From Frankiales bacterium (GTDB lineage Bacteria > Actinomycetota > Actinomycetes > Mycobacteriales > SCTD01), in the NCBI GenBank assembly GCA_025465145.1, contig JAODNS010000131.1, positions 1-5,125 of the forward strand: a stretch of 5,125 nucleotides of DNA. Direction: 5' to 3'. The notes under the pieces were generated by a model. The model did not search any database. It saw only the letters and a program-made list of their open reading frames with translations, and had not been told where the DNA came from. Positions 4,805-5,125 of the stretch are shown one piece after another. Each line of letters starts with the position of its first letter. Positions within the stretch are counted from its first letter, which is position 1. Position numbers and translations under genes: made by a program.

Positions 4805-5125
4805 ATGGGGCAGGCGGTGACGGACCCGGCGGCGCGCGACGGCGACGCCGCCGACCTGCTGCTCTGGGCCCGCGCTCGCGCCGGTGACGCCGGCGCCTTC
4901 GGTGAGCTCTTCGACCGGCACGCCAAGGCTGTCTACAACTTCTGCTTCCGGCTGACCGCCGACTGGTCCGCCGCGGAGGACCTCATGTCCGCGACGTTCG
5001 TCCAGGCGTGGCGGCGGAGCGGCACCGTGCCGCTGGAGGGCGCTGTCCTGCCGTGGCTCCTGGGCGTGGCGAGGAACGTCTGCCTCAACCACCACCGGTC
5101 GCTGCGCCGGCGCGCCGCGGCGCTC
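4805..5125 (+). CDS. ECF RNA polymerase sigma factor, C-terminus cut off by the window edge
   Basis: The first 107 residues are visible and open to the last base. Residues 28-71 are sigma-70 region 2: DAGAFGELFDRHAKAVYNFC (region 2.1-2.2), FRLTADWSAAEDLMSATF (48-65, the core-binding/-10 region with the AEDL and TF hallmarks) and VQAWRR. PWLLGVARNVCLNHHRSLRR (83-102) is the usual end of region 2 before the linker. Region 4 lies beyond the window. The protein directs RNA polymerase to a specific promoter set; which one cannot be read here. The start is uncertain: ATG 4805 is used, GTG 4817 is an alternative, and neither has a good ribosome site. The best site, GGGGAG (4784-4789), serves an out-of-frame ATG at 4795 instead. 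It is 79 bp downstream of the GntR gene, so read-through from that operon is possible. Confidence 0.9.
   Translation, partial: MGQAVTDPAARDGDAADLLLWARARAGDAGAFGELFDRHAKAVYNFCFRLTADWSAAEDLMSATFVQAWRRSGTVPLEGAVLPWLLGVARNVCLNHHRSLRRRAAAL

Noticed and set aside
4418..5095. A 225-codon minus-strand frame opposite the GntR and sigma genes
   Set aside because: Antisense shadow of two clear genes with no recognisable domain.

Overview
The window is GC-rich (roughly 70% by eye). GTG starts, GC-biased third codon positions and the protein families all point to an actinomycete chromosome; I cannot name the genus. No tRNA, rRNA, CRISPR array, insertion sequence or prophage structure is visible. Both ends cut through genes.

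Left block (1-1399, minus strand): a tightly coupled three-gene envelope or stress cassette, transcribed right to left. It encodes a 250-aa Ala-rich protein with 11-residue amphipathic repeats and one hydrophobic segment, then a 131-aa two-helix protein of the 'phage holin family' (DUF1469 type), then a DUF3618-type protein that runs off the window. The stop/start overlaps are GTGA and TGATG, and the two downstream genes have good Shine-Dalgarno sites, so they are probably translated as a unit. Next (1498-1886, minus) is a VOC/glyoxalase-like gene whose reading frame breaks at a run of five G (coding strand).

Middle (2006-3368): a HIT-superfamily protein (+) with an altered histidine triad and a probable leaderless start converges on a class I SAM-dependent methyltransferase (-). 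Only 34 bp separate their stop codons.

Right block (3456-5125, plus strand): a compact regulatory unit. A near-consensus promoter (TTGACG, 17 bp, TATGCA) predicts transcription starting at the ATG of a polytopic membrane protein. A 28-bp near-perfect palindrome covers the -10 box and that ATG. The next gene, directly abutting, encodes a 126-aa GntR regulator of the YtrA type, the obvious candidate to bind the palindrome. After a 79-bp gap with a 9-bp direct repeat, an ECF sigma factor begins and is cut by the window end after region 2.

The most interesting element is the self-contained operator/leaderless promoter plus membrane protein plus YtrA-like repressor unit, which lacks the ABC ATPase such regulators usually accompany. 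The frameshifted VOC gene and the 11-residue-repeat protein come next. Nothing here is clearly a wholly new system.
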